Positions 1-12,125 are shown, numbered from the stretch's first letter. The stretch: DNA of 64,000 nt from Angiostrongylus vasorum (GCA_018806985.1 JADANN010000302.1:1310001-1374000); one strand, 5' to 3'. Made by a program: numbers and translations. The notes: a model not told the origin generated them from the sequence alone.

Positions 1-394
1 CGTTAGTCTTGCGAGCAATCTTCCTTGTACTTTGCGCCAAAACCAGAACTTTTCTTGCGTATTTTGCTTATAGATCCACCACTACCACTTTTTCTGTACA
101 AAACGCTATATAAAAAATCTTATGCACAAATTTCTTAACAAGTTAAAATTTAAGTTAAATCAGAATCACCTTCAGATTTTGAATAACAGGTTACTGGTTC
201 AGACCAAATAAGCATATGGGACAGCTAAAATTTCCTCACAAACCATCATCCTTTGATGGACAACAAATTCACAGCAATAGCTTGCTCGAACGCGTATTAA
301 TGGTAGGATCAAATCGACCAATTGCACCATTAATTGATCGGAAATTTGAGAACAATAATAGGCATTTGTCCACACTGATTGATACCAGTTAGCT
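1..394. other. No gene seen
   Basis: AT-rich sequence. An open frame at 199-423 on the minus strand has no recognisable motif and runs into the family C repeat. I see no supported feature. Confidence 0.5.
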
Positions 395-520
395 ACAGAA
401 TAGAACCACAATGGTGCCGACATATTTGCAAAATTTGGAATCCCAGAGGAGTTTCGAACCCGTGGTTACTCTTTCTCGGGACTCACGTGTTACTCACTGC
501 ACCACAGAGGCCCTTGAGCT
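395..520 (-). repeat. Family C tRNA-derived SINE, head fragment
   Basis: Read on the minus strand it has a tRNA-like head, GTGGTGCAGTGAGTAAC (A box) and GGGTTCGAAAC (B box), followed by the family C body (TTTGCAAATATnTCngcat). RNA polymerase III promoter boxes of this kind mark tRNA-derived SINEs. Other copies lie near 18.0, 19.7, 25.9, 28.7, 29.5, 29.9, 45.9 and 54.5 kb. Confidence 0.6.
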
Positions 521-649
521 TCGATTCACTGACGTTAGGCATGGGTGGAACAATTAGTCGACTACGTTGGAATTGTGCACATTATAAATAAACAATGCAG
601 AAAAAATATTACGACAAAGCGTCGACGATATATATACACAGGCATACAC

Positions 650-745
650 ATATCCTTGAAAATTCTTGCAGAGCGGATTCTTCACTTTAGCCTTACATAC
701 ATCAGTATACCGGTGCAGATGGCCAACAGTCCCTCAGTCAGTGTT
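650..745 (+). repeat. Unnamed repeat F, copy 1
   Basis: The stretch with GCAGAGCGGATTCTTCAC and CAGTATACCGGTGCAGATGG recurs, inverted and diverged, at 3120-3225. It spans the open frame 545-913, which I therefore do not call a gene. Class unknown. Confidence 0.5.
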
Positions 746-1039
746 TCCGCACAAGTCCTTGAAATGAGTTTCGAAGAAGCTGCAACATTGACAAACCGTC
801 CTATATTGGAATTGAAATTGAAAGTTGTGAGTCTATTCCACTTCAAACAGGTTTTCGTCGAACGTTTGGAATGCGCTTACTGTGTTAGAGGTTTTCATTT
901 AAATAAAGCCTAACAGCAAACGCAACTCAATTTTTTAGGCTTTCAATGTTCTCGAGGAGCAGGAACGTAGGGTAGGTCTCTTCGATAATGTCACCCAGTT
1001 CATTTTACAATAGCTCACTGTTCAGATCAACTGCCACCA
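746..1039. other. No gene seen
   Basis: No motif, RNA gene or known repeat recognised. The open frame running to 913 is probably chance extension out of repeat F. Confidence 0.4.
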
Positions 1040-1470
1040 ATTACCCAGGATCGACTTTTTATTAACCACGGCATTGGAATATGAATGCGTCGTTTTCTTG
1101 TTCAGCAATCGCGAGGTTGTTAAACAGCATACATTTACTTCCATAGAAAAACACAACACAATACAACAGTAGCTGACGTTTCGGCAGTATCGCCTTCTTC
1201 AGAGCATGGAAGGGTATACTGACATACAATTTACTAGGCCAAACGCTTCAATAACACTTAAAAAAAGACGAAAAAACTCTATGGCAATTACATGATCAAC
1301 GGCTTCTCGAAAAAAACTCACCGCTTTTTTTACGTGACTTTAAATGAGGAAGATTAGAACAGCTGATTATAGTCGGATAAGGTTGATGACTGCACCATCC
1401 CACATCAGAAATTGATGCGAACATACGGGGCCAAGTCGCGTATGACCTTCTGGGCATTCCTCCCTGCTAT
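1040..1470 (-). mobile_element. Penelope-like element 3' end with hammerhead motif
   Basis: On the minus strand this matches the 3' untranslated end of the PLE at 49748-51243: the segment around 1380-1470 resembles 50040-50130, and 1215-1260 resembles 49855-49900. It ends with a hammerhead motif and the tail (GCGAGGTTGTTA at 1110-1122 on +). No coding part remains. It abuts an RTE fragment on its right. Confidence 0.65.
1171..1206 (-). ncRNA. Hammerhead ribozyme motif, core intact
   Basis: Minus strand: CTGAAGA, stem II GGC/GCC with a six-base loop, GAAA, CGTC, then AGC, which pairs with GCT before the core (3-bp helix I). Helix III is only A-C/G-U, as in the minimal ribozymes described in Penelope-like elements. 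All core residues are present; activity is inference. Confidence 0.6.
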
Positions 1471-1473
1471 TGA

Positions 1474-2095
1474 GGTCGGGAAATCAATGTGATGCACGAC
1501 TTAGCTCCCAGAGCTGACTGGCTTGGGGAGCTTTCAAGAGCATCGAGGATGCAGTGAAGAGAACAAAGAACACCCAACTCCTTGCCCACCTTTTCGACTC
1601 AACGGTGCTTCCTGCCCTAACGTATGCCTCAGAAACTTGGTCGCTGCGTAAGCAGGATGAAAGATCACTCAGCGCTATTGAAAGCGAAGTGGAAAGGACG
1701 ATTCTAGGAACAGCCCGTGTTACACAAGTAAGGCAAGGGATTCGAAGCTCCGATCTGCGTCATCGATCAAAAATCGAAGATGCCGTTCTGTACGCCAAAC
1801 AGTCGAAGATAAGGTGGGCCGGACACGTAATGCGTATGAATGAGAACCGATGGACAAGAGCCGTTTGTGACTGGATTCCTGGGGGATGTTAAACGCACTG
1901 CAGGAAGACCACCAACTCGATGGCCAGAGTTCTTCACGAAGAGCGTAGAAGAAAGATATGATGCTCGACGAGTCCTTAGAGCAAGCAGAACCCACTGGGC
2001 TAAGCTTGCACGCGACAGGGGAAAAATGGAAGATTTGCTGGTGCCAGCTTGAGTCACTCGACGATAAACGAGACTACATGTGATACAGGTAATAC
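1474..2095 (+). mobile_element. RTE-clade LINE, 5'-truncated 3' fragment
   Basis: The translation gives the C-terminal part of an RTE-type endonuclease/reverse transcriptase: KRTKNTQLLAHLFDST, LPALTYASETW, SKIRWAGHVMR and GRPPTRWPEFFTKS, ending in a diverged WRPLE-like tail. One extra G near 1883 shifts the frame between the two halves (1554-1892 and 1840-2052). The catalytic RT core is missing. The 3' end has short GATACAGGT-type tandem units. A dead copy. Confidence 0.85.
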
Positions 2096-2159
2096 AGGTG
2101 AATCTGATCTGAGGGAAGAGGATCGTCTACAGTTTTGAAGACGCTATTAACTTTCTGAA

Positions 2160-2440
2160 AGGACGCGTGTGGCACAGTGGTTGGAGGTGCCAATGCGACA
2201 CACACGTGGAATCCATTCTCGCACCTATGGTCTACCAAGCCATCCATCCCTCCGGATTCGGCAAATTGGTGCCAGACTTGTGTGGAAGGATAGCAGCACT
2301 GGCTGGATATATCGGTAGGCCATCATGACTCATTGTATGGGCCAGATATGCACTCAATTACCTCCAGCGATGCTTAATGAAATCGAATGCATGGCGCATC
2401 CCTCAGAGATTGATCAATGCTGAGAGCTTTATCCTTTTTT
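2160..2440 (+). repeat. Family A tRNA-derived SINE, full length
   Basis: Family A has a tRNA-like head (A box TGTAGCGCAGTGGTyrGAGGC; B box GGGATCGATCCC) and a ~200-bp body with the landmarks GGCAAATTGGTACCAGACTTG, GATACATCGGTAGGCC, GCCAGATATGCATTCA and GATGCTTAATGAAGTCGAA, ending GAGAGCTTTATCC then T-rich. This copy keeps all of them, with a diverged B box. Confidence 0.8.
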
Positions 2441-3119
2441 TCTTATTAATGTTCTGGACAGTGGAAGTTCGTACTGAGTGGAACACTTCTTCATATTTAT
2501 CAAGATTCAAGTAATTAGAACTGGATAATTTCCTTGAAGCAGTCTAGTAAGACCTGCTCTGTAGAAATCTGCTTGCTGAGTGTATACACCAGTAGCCATT
2601 CTTTATCGAGTGAATTTAGCGAAACACACGTGAACCCAAATATTTTCGATAAATTTTTCTCAAAACAAAAGCAGTTTTTGTAAAAGTGGCACTCGAGGCT
2701 TTTGTTCTCCCTTTTCTAAACACTAATTAGATAGGAATTATATTTGTACACAACAATGGTTGACATTCGTTCTCAAGAGTGATCTGTTGTATAATAAACT
2801 AGATACTGTTGAGGAGACCTGCATGCGGCCCCGCTCGTCGAGAACACGAAAAGCATGCAAAATGGAGTTGCGCTTGATGTTCGACTTCATTTAGGCGAGT
2901 TCCTCTAGAAGCTTATATGCAGCCGCGCGAATTCGAAGAATAATTGAAAATGGCGGAAATTCTGGCCTTTATACAGGCCGAAAACTCAATGTGCGTGCTC
3001 GAGACTCCCGAAGAAAGTGTGAAGTCGAGGAGATGATGCACACTCACTTTTTCCAATATTAGATAGTTTGTAAAGGTAACATCTTCAAAACTTCTTCAAA
3101 TTCCAGGGACATGGGCAGA
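2441..3119. other. No gene seen
   Basis: AT-rich to 2800, then moderate GC. No open frame of note, no recognised repeat and no RNA gene. Confidence 0.45.
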
Positions 3120-3225
3120 ACGTTGACCTAAGTACTGTGAGCCATCTGCACCGGTATACCGAAGTCCGTAACGGTAAAGTTGAGAATCCGCTCTGTAACA
3201 GTGCTGAACGATATATTTATGTTCG
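3120..3225 (-). repeat. Unnamed repeat F, copy 2 (inverted)
   Basis: Inverted relative to copy 1 at 650-745, sharing the GCAGATGG..TATACCG and AGAGCGGATTCT blocks. It ends where a family A SINE head begins. Confidence 0.5.
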
Positions 3226-3330
3226 CGTGTAGCGCAGTGGTCGGAGGCGCCCTACAGTACACACATGGGATCGATCCTCCTGCTCGTGGCTCACTACGTC
3301 GACCACTAGTTCTTAAGAAGATAATGGCTA
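3226..3330 (+). repeat. Family A SINE, head-only fragment
   Basis: GCGTGTAGCGCAGTGGTCGG and GGGATCGATCC boxes are present, but the body stops near 3305 and a second, full copy begins 35 bases later. A tandem or nested insertion. Confidence 0.65.
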
Positions 3331-3339
3331 GATATCGTA

Positions 3340-3630
3340 AATCGTGTCGGGTACAATGGTTAGAGGCGCCACTGCGAGACAAACGTGGAATCGATCCCCA
3401 GCGCCCATGGCCCACCAAGCTTTCCATCCTTCCGGAGTCGGCAAATTGGTACCAGACTTGTCTGGGAACGATAGCAGCACTGGCTCGTTACATTGGTGTG
3501 CCACCGCGAGTCTTCGTAAGGGCCAAATATACATTCAGTCACCTCCAATGATGCTTAATGAAGTCGCATGCGTGCCGCATCCCTCAGGGATTAAACGGCG
3601 CCGAGAGCTTTGTCCTTTTATCCTCTATGT
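3340..3630 (+). repeat. Family A tRNA-derived SINE, full length
   Basis: Complete body from the head to GAGAGCTTTGTCC. The overlapping open frames here (3128-3826, both strands) are read through the SINE and recur in other copies, so they are not genes. Confidence 0.8.
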
Positions 3631-6600
3631 ACATATACAAATGTATGTCGATAATTTCATGAGAATATTATTTGTGCTAGTTATTTGTAATGGACACAAT
3701 TCGAACCATGCTGATCAGAGGTTCCAGTTAGGCCTAACATCAGTTAATCAAAGCTCTTTTTGCAAATTATTAGCAACAGGTTCGCCTGTGAAGAATAAAA
3801 CTCAGTTTGATGTTGCGGTGGAATAATCTGTAATGACCGATCAGTGAATTGATGCGTACTGATCAATTTAACTGCAAGCGCTTGAACAAAGGAACTGGAT
3901 TATTCTTCAAAGAACGATGGTTTTTGATGATACTTGCTGAGGAAAAGATTTTTACTGCAAAATATGCTTATTGGCCCCAATTAGTAACCTTTTATTCAAA
4001 ATTTAAATGTGATTTTAAACGGTTTTTGCATAGTGTTCTATGCATAAATGCTACTCAAGACGAGCACGGTGCTAGTTCGGCCACGTGTCGGGCTCATCAA
4101 GCCTATCTTACCGTGAAAGCTGATATATTGCTAGCAGACTTCTGTGGGAGCATCTGTCTCTTTGGAATCGAAATTTAAACGTATCGGCTTTCTCAGCCTC
4201 AAACGAGAGTGGATTCGAACAGCAGTCAGAGAAATTCGTGAAGAAAGTGACAATTCTCAAATAGCAGCCAAATCCACATGTGAAAAATTTGGAAGATTAC
4301 TTTTGCTGATGATAGATGCATGGAGCTGGATCGAATGCAAGAAGTGCTGGGATGCACACAGTACTTACGATGACAGGGCGTCTGAAATAAAGAAAAACTG
4401 CGGGCGTCGTTTTGAAATTTTCGAAGGAAAAGGGCTAGCTACTAGCACGAATGTTATGGTAGGGACACACCTACGAGTCTAGCTGGTCGAAACGGCGTGG
4501 TTTGGTTTTTTCGTGTGCAAAACACGACCTTGAAACTACGAAAGAAATATCGTAGAACAGTGGAAATTTTGTCTGCTATACAAAGATTTCAAGATCCTAA
4601 CTTTTCGATATTTCTAATGGAGATGACAGAAATTGTCATATGTTGATTTGAAGTTGGAAGCTGACATTATTTTCCCACCATATGATTCACATCGTAGCTC
4701 TTGTGTTAAAGCACCTTGAAAACGAATTTCTTACGTCAGCCTTCTGGGAGAGGAGCTTTACCACATCCAAACACTATGGAAGAGCAAAGAAATATGGTAG
4801 ACAGAGAAATGAGGAACAAAGGCCCCAGAACTCTCATCATTCTGCAGCAGCGCTCCTTAACAATTTAGCACGCAATTAGCTTACTTTAAAACATAGACTT
4901 CTTTACTATTCGGGATATCCGGGAAGCAACAGCGAATTTTGCTTGTAGACTGAAGCGTTGTAGCTATCATACGACGTACCTCAACTTTCGTAGCATTTGG
5001 TTTTCCCAGTGCTTTTTTTGTTGTTCAAAAAAGTTGAAACGATCACAAAAGTTCTCGAAGCGACTTCCGCGAAATCTTGGTATGCATGCACTTCAAACGC
5101 TTTATTGTTACTTTCCGAATCACATGAAACGCTGGCGCTAAAGTAGATTGGTCTCCATGGGTCGAATAAGAGCGCTGGGCGTGAGGGCATTTCTTTCTAT
5201 AGAAGTCATCACTCGATCGCGGCTGAATTCCGTATTCCGTTCATGTCGGCATAAAAAGCAGTCTTCCCAGGATTAGAAAACTGTGCAGATGTGCAAAATG
5301 GTGCAAGATATATTGCTTCACTCGTCTGCATAATTGTGGAGAAAAAAAGTTATAAATGAGAGCATAGATTTTGACAAAACCGTAGCGCATCTGGCAGCGT
5401 CGAACCAAATTAGAAATGCCCGATTGAAGCTGATCTGATCAGAAACGGTGATTAATAGAATACTGTTTAAATACAACTCAGGAGGACTTCAAGGCTCATG
5501 CGTGATGCAGAAGAACAGGCGTTCAAAACTACCAGCGAGAAAGAAAATAGTGTTGTGGCGTTTTCTCAAAGCGAAATCTTGGAATAACTCATTTCGGTAA
5601 GATCAAGAACGCAATGAGAAGAAAAACGGAAGAGGTCAGGCTTGGAGACTGAAATCAACGTGGCACTGAGCTAGGATTCCTTACTCACCTTTCATAAAGC
5701 TATATGTTTGTAGTGGAAGCAGACGTTTCTGAGACGCTGACTAAGAGTAATAAATACTCCCTTTACACGCAAAAAAAATTGTTTAAAAGTAGTTCTGCAC
5801 GCTGAAGCGTAATTTCAAAATATATCGCCCAATTCTGGGATGTTGAGACTTCCTTAATCACCATTTTAAGCGCCAACATCATCACATCCTCGTAAGTTTT
5901 CCACACGCTGCAAACAAAACAAACTTTGTTGCTGTCCACATTGCACAGCGAAGAATCATTCCATCTACGTAACGGTGGTTGCAAAATCATCACGATTCCA
6001 TTCATTTCTGCAAATGTTCGAAGAATGATCGATTGAAAAATTCAAAATATTCTTTCCTTATAGAAAGTGTTCAATTCTACCCACTCAGCACTTTAGGTCG
6101 TCAAATACTCTGAAGTTTTTCTCCACCTAAAACAACGCTTTCAAGCATAAACTGCTGTATCACACTAGAAAAAGAACAGCGCAGAATTTCAAGCAGTGCG
6201 ATTCTAAGATTTCGCTGGTGGACAACAGTAGAACTCGTTCATCAGCTGAGAAAATTACTCTGCTTACTCCTACTTTATTTGGTTATCTGATTTTGGAGAA
6301 TTCTTTATTGAAGGCATCAGCTGAACCGAGCTGCAAAATGTTCTGAAATGCATTCACATCTCCATGCGAATTGCTTTGCACCGGCAGTCGACTTATGAAA
6401 TGCTCCATTTCAAATCCAGTGTGTTGGTGAGATTTTCTGACTGGACGCTAAAACACTGTGTTTCTCCTGCTCATAGGTGACAAATCGAATGCACCGTCAG
6501 CTCCTTAGAATTTATGAGATTTCTATGAACGGTGAATAAAGCTGAGTAAACAGTTCTATGTTGTTTTAACTACATTGGTGAGCGACGGGGAAGAGCGTTT

Positions 6601-6924
6601 TCGTCATGACATTCTCCTTACGCTTTTAGTATGATATTGTTTTGAGTCAGCGAATTTCAGCCAATAAGGAAGAACGCCACAATTATCGGGTTATCATTCG
6701 AAAGTGATAAGAGTGGTAGAAATCTCAAGTCTCGTTAGTGCTCAGCGTTTTTGTGGCCGTCCCGACGAGTCATAAAACTGCCATGATTACCACATTATTA
6801 CTATAATAATATCTCATTGCCAGTTTTTGCATTTTTCCTGGTCATTGAAGGACTTAATAGTTATTCCAAGCAAAGTGGCTTCTCAGACAACAGAGACAAC
6901 AGTAAATAAAGCTTGACCCTTGAC
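3631..6924. other. 3.3 kb without a supported gene
   Basis: Several short open frames are present. The longest is 4144-4482 (+, 112 codons; Lys/Glu-rich, with SLKREWIRTAVREIREESD near residue 17), which has no family I recognise and no clear splice context. Others at 3849-4178, 4682-4879, 4981-5190 and 5763-6005 are no more convincing. No known repeat family of this window is seen here. Confidence 0.4.
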
Positions 6925-7475
6925 CGACATTCTATCAACGTCGGCACTGATTGATAATTTGCTGTTCTTCTTCACTAATCAAACACGAGACTGGTGTTAT
7001 GCAATTTATTAGCATACAATCGCTGACTTTTCGGCGGTTTCGCTTTCTTCTGAGCCTGCAAAGGTCAAGTTGACATGCGATCTATTCAGCCAAACACTTT
7101 CATAACTTTAGCAGATAAGAATTAGCACACAAATTTGCATTCATATAATAAATGCCTTCTCTTAAACACCCACGATTTAGTTTTTTCGCAAGCATTTCAA
7201 TTAGTTGGTGAAGAGCACGCGGACAAGTAACACATGAGCGAGGAATGTGCCTGGGTCAGGTCAGAGAATCAGCCTGAGATATGGCGCGAGGTCACGCGTC
7301 GGAACAAGGCGCTTCTCTTTGCGGTTCGTTTTTCGATTTTTGGAATTAGTTAAAAATGCTTCAGAAGTTTTACATGCCGATGTCTTGGATTCCTGTGCAA
7401 GGATGGTGAGTTTACTTCAAAATCTTCTCCCTTATCTTTCTCTTTCCTATTCGCGCCTAGTGGAGTGCTTGGTTT
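6925..7475 (-). mobile_element. Penelope-like element 3' end, truncated at an RTE
   Basis: Minus strand, collinear with 49748-50275: tail, hammerhead position, 3' UTR and a short C-terminal coding remnant. Similarity stops at about 7473, where RTE sequence starts on the + strand. Confidence 0.7.
7022..7056 (-). ncRNA. Hammerhead motif, degenerate
   Basis: Minus strand: core CAGAAGA (U4 changed to A), AAGCG/CGCC stem, GAAA, AGTC, AGC. The U4 change should abolish catalysis. Confidence 0.5.
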
Positions 7476-9205
7476 CAAATCTAAGGCGCACTTAGACGCC
7501 CAGCCGAAACAGACACTGCGTCCACTAAGGCAATGGAGGAAATCATTCACGAATACTACCCAGATCTCATCGATAGCCAAGTCCACCTTCCGTCATACGA
7601 AATAAAGGAGGATGGATATGTTGTACCACCGGTTCTCCGTTCCGAAATCAGACTTCCCATTTCGTCGGTGAAAAGTTGAACAGCACCAAGTCCGGACAGG
7701 ATAAGATCTGGACACCTGAAGAACATTCTGCCAGTCCTCTTAAACACACCGGCTTGGCTGCTAACACAACCTGTCCGAATGCAAAGTCCCTACTCTTCCC
7801 TACTCAGTGGAAGACCAGCAAGACCGTGCTACTGTTCAAGAAGTGTGAACTCCACGATTTCGGCAACTATCGCCCAATCTGGTTGCTGTACGTCGTCTAC
7901 AAACTTTCCACTAGAGTCGTCCTAAACAGAATTGACAGAACACTGCACGAAAGACAGCCATGTGAACAAACAGGTTTTAGAAAATGATTTAATACAATGG
8001 ACCACATCCACACGATAACAAGGCCTATTGAAGTATCGCGAGAGTACAAAAGACTGCTGTGTCTCGCTTTCATCGATTTATAGAATGCCTTTGATTCAAT
8101 TGAGATAGAAGCAGTCATGAAATCCCTTGATAGTCAAGGAGTCCCTACTCAGTACATAAAGATTCTTCGTGAGCTGTACAGAAATTTCACAACTAAGATT
8201 TCACCATTCTACAACGATATCAACAATGACGTCAAAAGAGGGGTTAGGCAAGGCGATACCATCTCGTCAAAGTTATTCTCAGCCACTCTCGAGAACGTCG
8301 TGCGAACACTGGAATCGGATAATACGGGAGTGAAATTCGATGGTCGGCAATTACACCAAATTCGCTTTGCTGATGACATCGTCCATATAACACCAAACAT
8401 TAGCCAAGCAGAACGACTGCTGGCCGACTTTGATAAAGCCTGTGGAAAGATTTGTCTTCGACTAAATTTCACAAAAACGATGTTTATGAGGAACGGATTG
8501 GTTTCGTATACCCCATTCACGCTCAATGGAACGAATATCTCCGAATGCTCTTGTTACGTCTATCCAAGTCGGGAAATCAACATGATGAACGACTTAGCTC
8601 CAGAGCCGATCAGAAGGAAACGAGCGGCTTGAGCAGCCCTCAAGAGCATCAAGGATGTAGTGAAGAAAACAAGGAACACTCGCCTCCGTGCCCACCTTTC
8701 CGACTCAACGGTACTTCTTGCGTTAACGCATGCGTGAGAAACCTGGTTGCTGCGTAAACAGGATGAAAAAATCACTCAGCGTTATTGAATACGCAGTCGA
8801 AAGAACGATGCTAGGAGTATCCCGTTCCACATAAGTAGGGGGAAGGGACCTAAGCCCCGACCTGCGTCAGCAATCTTTGATTCAGCAAAATCAAAGACGC
8901 CGTTCTGTTCGCCAAACTGTCGAAGATAAGGCGGGCCAGACACCTAATGCGTATGCGTGAGAACCGATGGACAAGAGCCGTAAGTGAATTTTTGGGATGT
9001 TCCTCGGGATGTTAAACGCACTACAGGAAGACCACCAACCCGATGTTCAGAGTTCCTCACGAAAAGCCTTGATGAAGGGTATGATGCTCAACGATTCTCT
9101 GGAGCAAACAGGACCCACTGGGCTACGCTTGCACGTGACGGGGAAAAGTGGAAATTTTACTGACGCCCGCTCGAGTCGTTCGACGATCAACAGGACTACA
9201 GGTGA
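7476..9205 (+). mobile_element. RTE-clade LINE, RT domain and C-terminus, degenerate
   Basis: Fragments in several frames read VHLPSYEIKEDGYVVPPVL, QWKTSKTVLLFKK, NYRPIWLL, RGVRQGDTISSKLFSATLEN and QIRFADDIVHITPN (catalytic FADD near 8365-8380), then the SYVYPSREINMMNDLAPEP and RAVSEF-type C-terminal parts. The longest open piece is 8117-8632 (171 codons). A stop at 8081 and several frameshifts kill it. The endonuclease domain is missing. The left side joins PLE(-); the right side joins PLE(+). Confidence 0.88.
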
Positions 9206-9394
9206 TGCAAGTGATATAGATGATTGCTTTGTCATTTGCTCAACACAAGAGGAAATGGACAAATGTTTCGAGTTATTGAATGAATAGTCAGAGTACATTA
9301 AGTTTATGCGATAGAAAACGAAAGAAAATTGGCTTCTATTTCTGAAACTTCAAAGTAACCTACCCGAAAACGGCTATTTCATGTTTTTACACTT

Positions 9395-9640
9395 CGGTAA
9401 CGCAGTGTTAGCAACACCAGGATCCACCACCAGTCTGGTATTAAATTAGTCGCATGGTGGTAAACCTCCTCTGATCCACAACGGTTGGGACGGCCTGTGG
9501 TGGTGACGAGCTAGGGCAGACTTTGGCCACGATGACCTCGGGATTCCATTCCGAAAAAAAAATGGAGGTTATGCTGGGGCCCGCATAGCCAGTGAAGACG
9601 AGCCATCCAAGTATCCAGGCATCCAAGTAACCAGTGTCAC
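9395..9640 (+). repeat. Repeat B, 3' half, inserted in a PLE
   Basis: Repeat B is a ~390-bp sequence without coding capacity. Landmarks: ATTAGTCGCATGGTGG, CCTGTGGTGGTGACGA, GGGGCCCGCA and the end CATCCAAGTATCCAAGTAA. PLE similarity stops at about 9381 (CGGCTATTTC) and resumes at about 9645 (TCAAGTAGCAAAAACAT). Confidence 0.7.
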
Positions 9641-10116
9641 CGAAGTCAAGTAGCAAAAACATATTAGTTTATTACCACTCCTCTCACCCTTCACACCCAA
9701 CAATGGCGCTTATATAATAAACATATTTTGAAAAGTCAACGGTGCGTGCACTGGAAGAGAGCAGAAGTGAAAACGTCGGAAAATGGCGAGGCAAATAGCC
9801 ATTTCAAATTACTACAAAACTGTAGCTTCTCTGTATACGTGTAATGGAAAACAGCTCCCCTAAGCGGTAATTCTAGCGTGGATAAGGTCATGTTTATCCT
9901 ATATTTCATTTCCAACGAAATAAGTATTAAGAATTGATGATATAAAAGGCTGCTTAAGTATGGCGGGGTTTGAGAATTCCGTAACAGTGACTGAAGTAGC
10001 AGCGAAGACTCTAAGATACCAGCTGGTCTGTAGCCGCTTGTATGAGCTCTATGCGAGGCGCATAACTGTATCATAAGCCCTAACAGTTAAGAAGGTGATT
10101 GCAAGAGTTCGAGGGT

Positions 10117-10133
10117 TATATATATATATATAT
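10117..10133. repeat. (TA)n microsatellite
   Basis: Eight TA units inside the PLE remnant. Confidence 0.9.
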
Positions 10134-10622
10134 CCTACTTCTTGTGACGCGTCTCTGCCTCTGTATAAAAAGAGCACCTAGATAGTAAACCTGAAGTTAA
10201 GGAAAATACTCGACTAGGGGCCCATAAGACACAGACATAACAGAGAAGATTTTGAGGTAGAATTCATCATCCTCGCAGAGGAAACCAAAGCATTAGCGCG
10301 TAAATCTCACGAAGCGTTTCGGATGAATTCCAAAAATCCAAAAAATGAACCACATGGATGAGTGCCCCTTGGTCATGCGTGACCTCGCACCATATCTCAA
10401 GTTGATTTTCTGGCCTGAACAGTCACATTCCTCGAACATGTAAGAATCTGTAGGACTAGTCTCTACTTAATGACTGAAAGACTTACAAAAAACAAAGTGG
10501 ATGAAAACAATGAGTGTTTATAGAAACTCTTTAGTATGCGAATAAAAATCCATGTATTAAGCTTTATCTGCTGAGATTATTAAAGTGTTCGGTTGGATAG
10601 ATTTCGTGTCAGTTTGACCCTT

Positions 10623-11934
10623 CCAAGTTTTACAAGTTTTGATATGGGGAGACCGGGGACAGGTCGGATATCGTGGAGTAGTGCTGTAATGACAACTTCT
10701 TGTTTACCCACGGAGAAAGTCGACGAAGCCTGGTGTGGTCCATCGTAAGTTTTTGGTGCTCCATGGGTGGAAGATTCCTCAGTCGCGTTGTATTGCGACC
10801 CCCTTCGAGCAGGTCCCATGCTTTTCGCTGAGCTTCGTTGTTGTCCACGGTTGGGTTGGCGCTGCCGTCGGGATCTTCTCTGCGGACGATGAATCTGATG
10901 CACCTTCCCAGCCAACAGTACGTCCTCGTTCAGTTTCTCTGCGGACGGCTCCGTTGGATCTGTCTTTCATGGTAGATTTGTCCACTGTTTACAGTAAAAG
11001 CCCCGTCTTGGCGGCTGGAAGAATGCCCACAGCGTATTGGCAGCGGCTGTAGTTCGTGACCTCTCTCTCTCGCTCTCTTTCATTGAAGAGTTGCAGAGAA
11101 ACTAGGTATTAGCGAATTTTGAAATTGAGTGCCTTAGTAAACATATTCGAAGGGGAGGCACTTAGTAAGCACATTCGAAAAGGATAAAGAGCTGGAAAAC
11201 TTGTTGGTCTCGATGAAATTCGACGGAAAATGGTGATTCAGCCACCAATAAAACACGGAGCATTTTCGTATCAGGACAAGGATTTCGCTTTGTACATGTT
11301 TCACCCATGTAAATCCCTGTCTGGCTGATTGGTAGTAATAACTGAAAGACTTAAAAAACAACGAAACGGTAAGTGTATTAGTAGTAAGTTCAAACTTTCC
11401 ACGTTCCGCACCTATTCCTTCAAATGATTCGCGAGCGATCAAATGAAACAATGCTCGATTCTGTAATTAGGGAATGCTCACCATTGACCAGAAGAGATGT
11501 AAATGTTCGACAAGAAAATCTTCAATCTGCGAACCATGAAGCGAATATGCTGAATATGCTACAGCTTCCAGTTTTTTGTATTATTTTAGTCATTGCCTGC
11601 ATCGAAGTCCTCTCTCTGAATATCCATTGTTTTTCACAAATCGCAACTCTCTGAATGTCTCAGTTGAACGGAGACAGGTGTGATCTTGTTTCGCTTGCAA
11701 ATATTCACTATCTTTCGTGTTAATATACATATAATCACTCGTACATGCACTTTGTCCTTCTAAAATGTTCCCTCAGTGGTTTCACGGCTTACCAGTATGT
11801 CACATTCGTAAGAAACGCAGACGGTCTCGCTTTTTTTCTCGTTTCATGTTCTTGCTCTAGATGCTGATTCGGAACTAAATCTTGAGAAATTTTTCTGGAA
11901 GTGAGGAAAACTGTATTTACAGACACGCCAGGTG
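10623..11934. other. Unassigned, GC-richer block, PLE-like trace
   Basis: 10620-11060 is GC-richer, with overlapping open frames on both strands (e.g. 10580-10915 minus, 111 codons) that look compositional. 11310-11365 (TGACTGAAAGACTTAaa) resembles PLE 3' UTR at 10470-10510. No gene family recognised. Confidence 0.35.
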
Positions 11935-12125
11935 AGGTTACTTCATTCCAGTGATATACATCACTGGAATCGACTCGATGCGATCACGATGAACCACATC
12001 GGAAGGATTAATGGCCGAAGACAGTCGACTCGACTTGGATCTGTACGACTTTGAAGAAGGCGAAACAGCCGAAACATTAACCGAAATAAACATATTCATC
12101 AACCTCGTGTAAACCCAACAATTTA
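11935..12125 (+). mobile_element. Hammerhead-bearing repeat G, copy 1
   Basis: Shares GACTCGACTTGGAtc, a hammerhead-like core (12048-12083: TTGAAGA, GGC/GCC stem, GAAA, CATT) and the tail CAACCTCGTGTaaac with the copies at 38240-38420 and 48385-48600. Core C3 is lost, so probably inactive. Confidence 0.5.

Larger units (their letters stand above)
9205..10622 (+). mobile_element. Penelope-like element, 3' half, interrupted by repeat B
   Basis: Starts inside the RT at IDDCFVICSTQEEMDKCFELLNE (9216-9285), runs to the C-terminal region (NGYFMF; LVCSRLYELYARR near 10020-10060) and the EDFEVEFIILAEE-like tail, then the 3' UTR to about 10622. A stop follows NE at 9286. Repeat B is inserted at about 9395-9640. 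The GIY-YIG core is largely lost around a TA repeat at 10117-10133. Confidence 0.75.

Noticed and set aside
3226..3300. tRNA gene (A and B boxes)
   Set aside because: No cloverleaf with anticodon stem was convincing, and the body continues as the family A SINE in other copies.
10580..11052. Arg/Ser-rich frames on both strands, possible gag or exon
   Set aside because: All frames are open through GC-rich composition; no motif, and they overlap PLE-derived sequence at one end.
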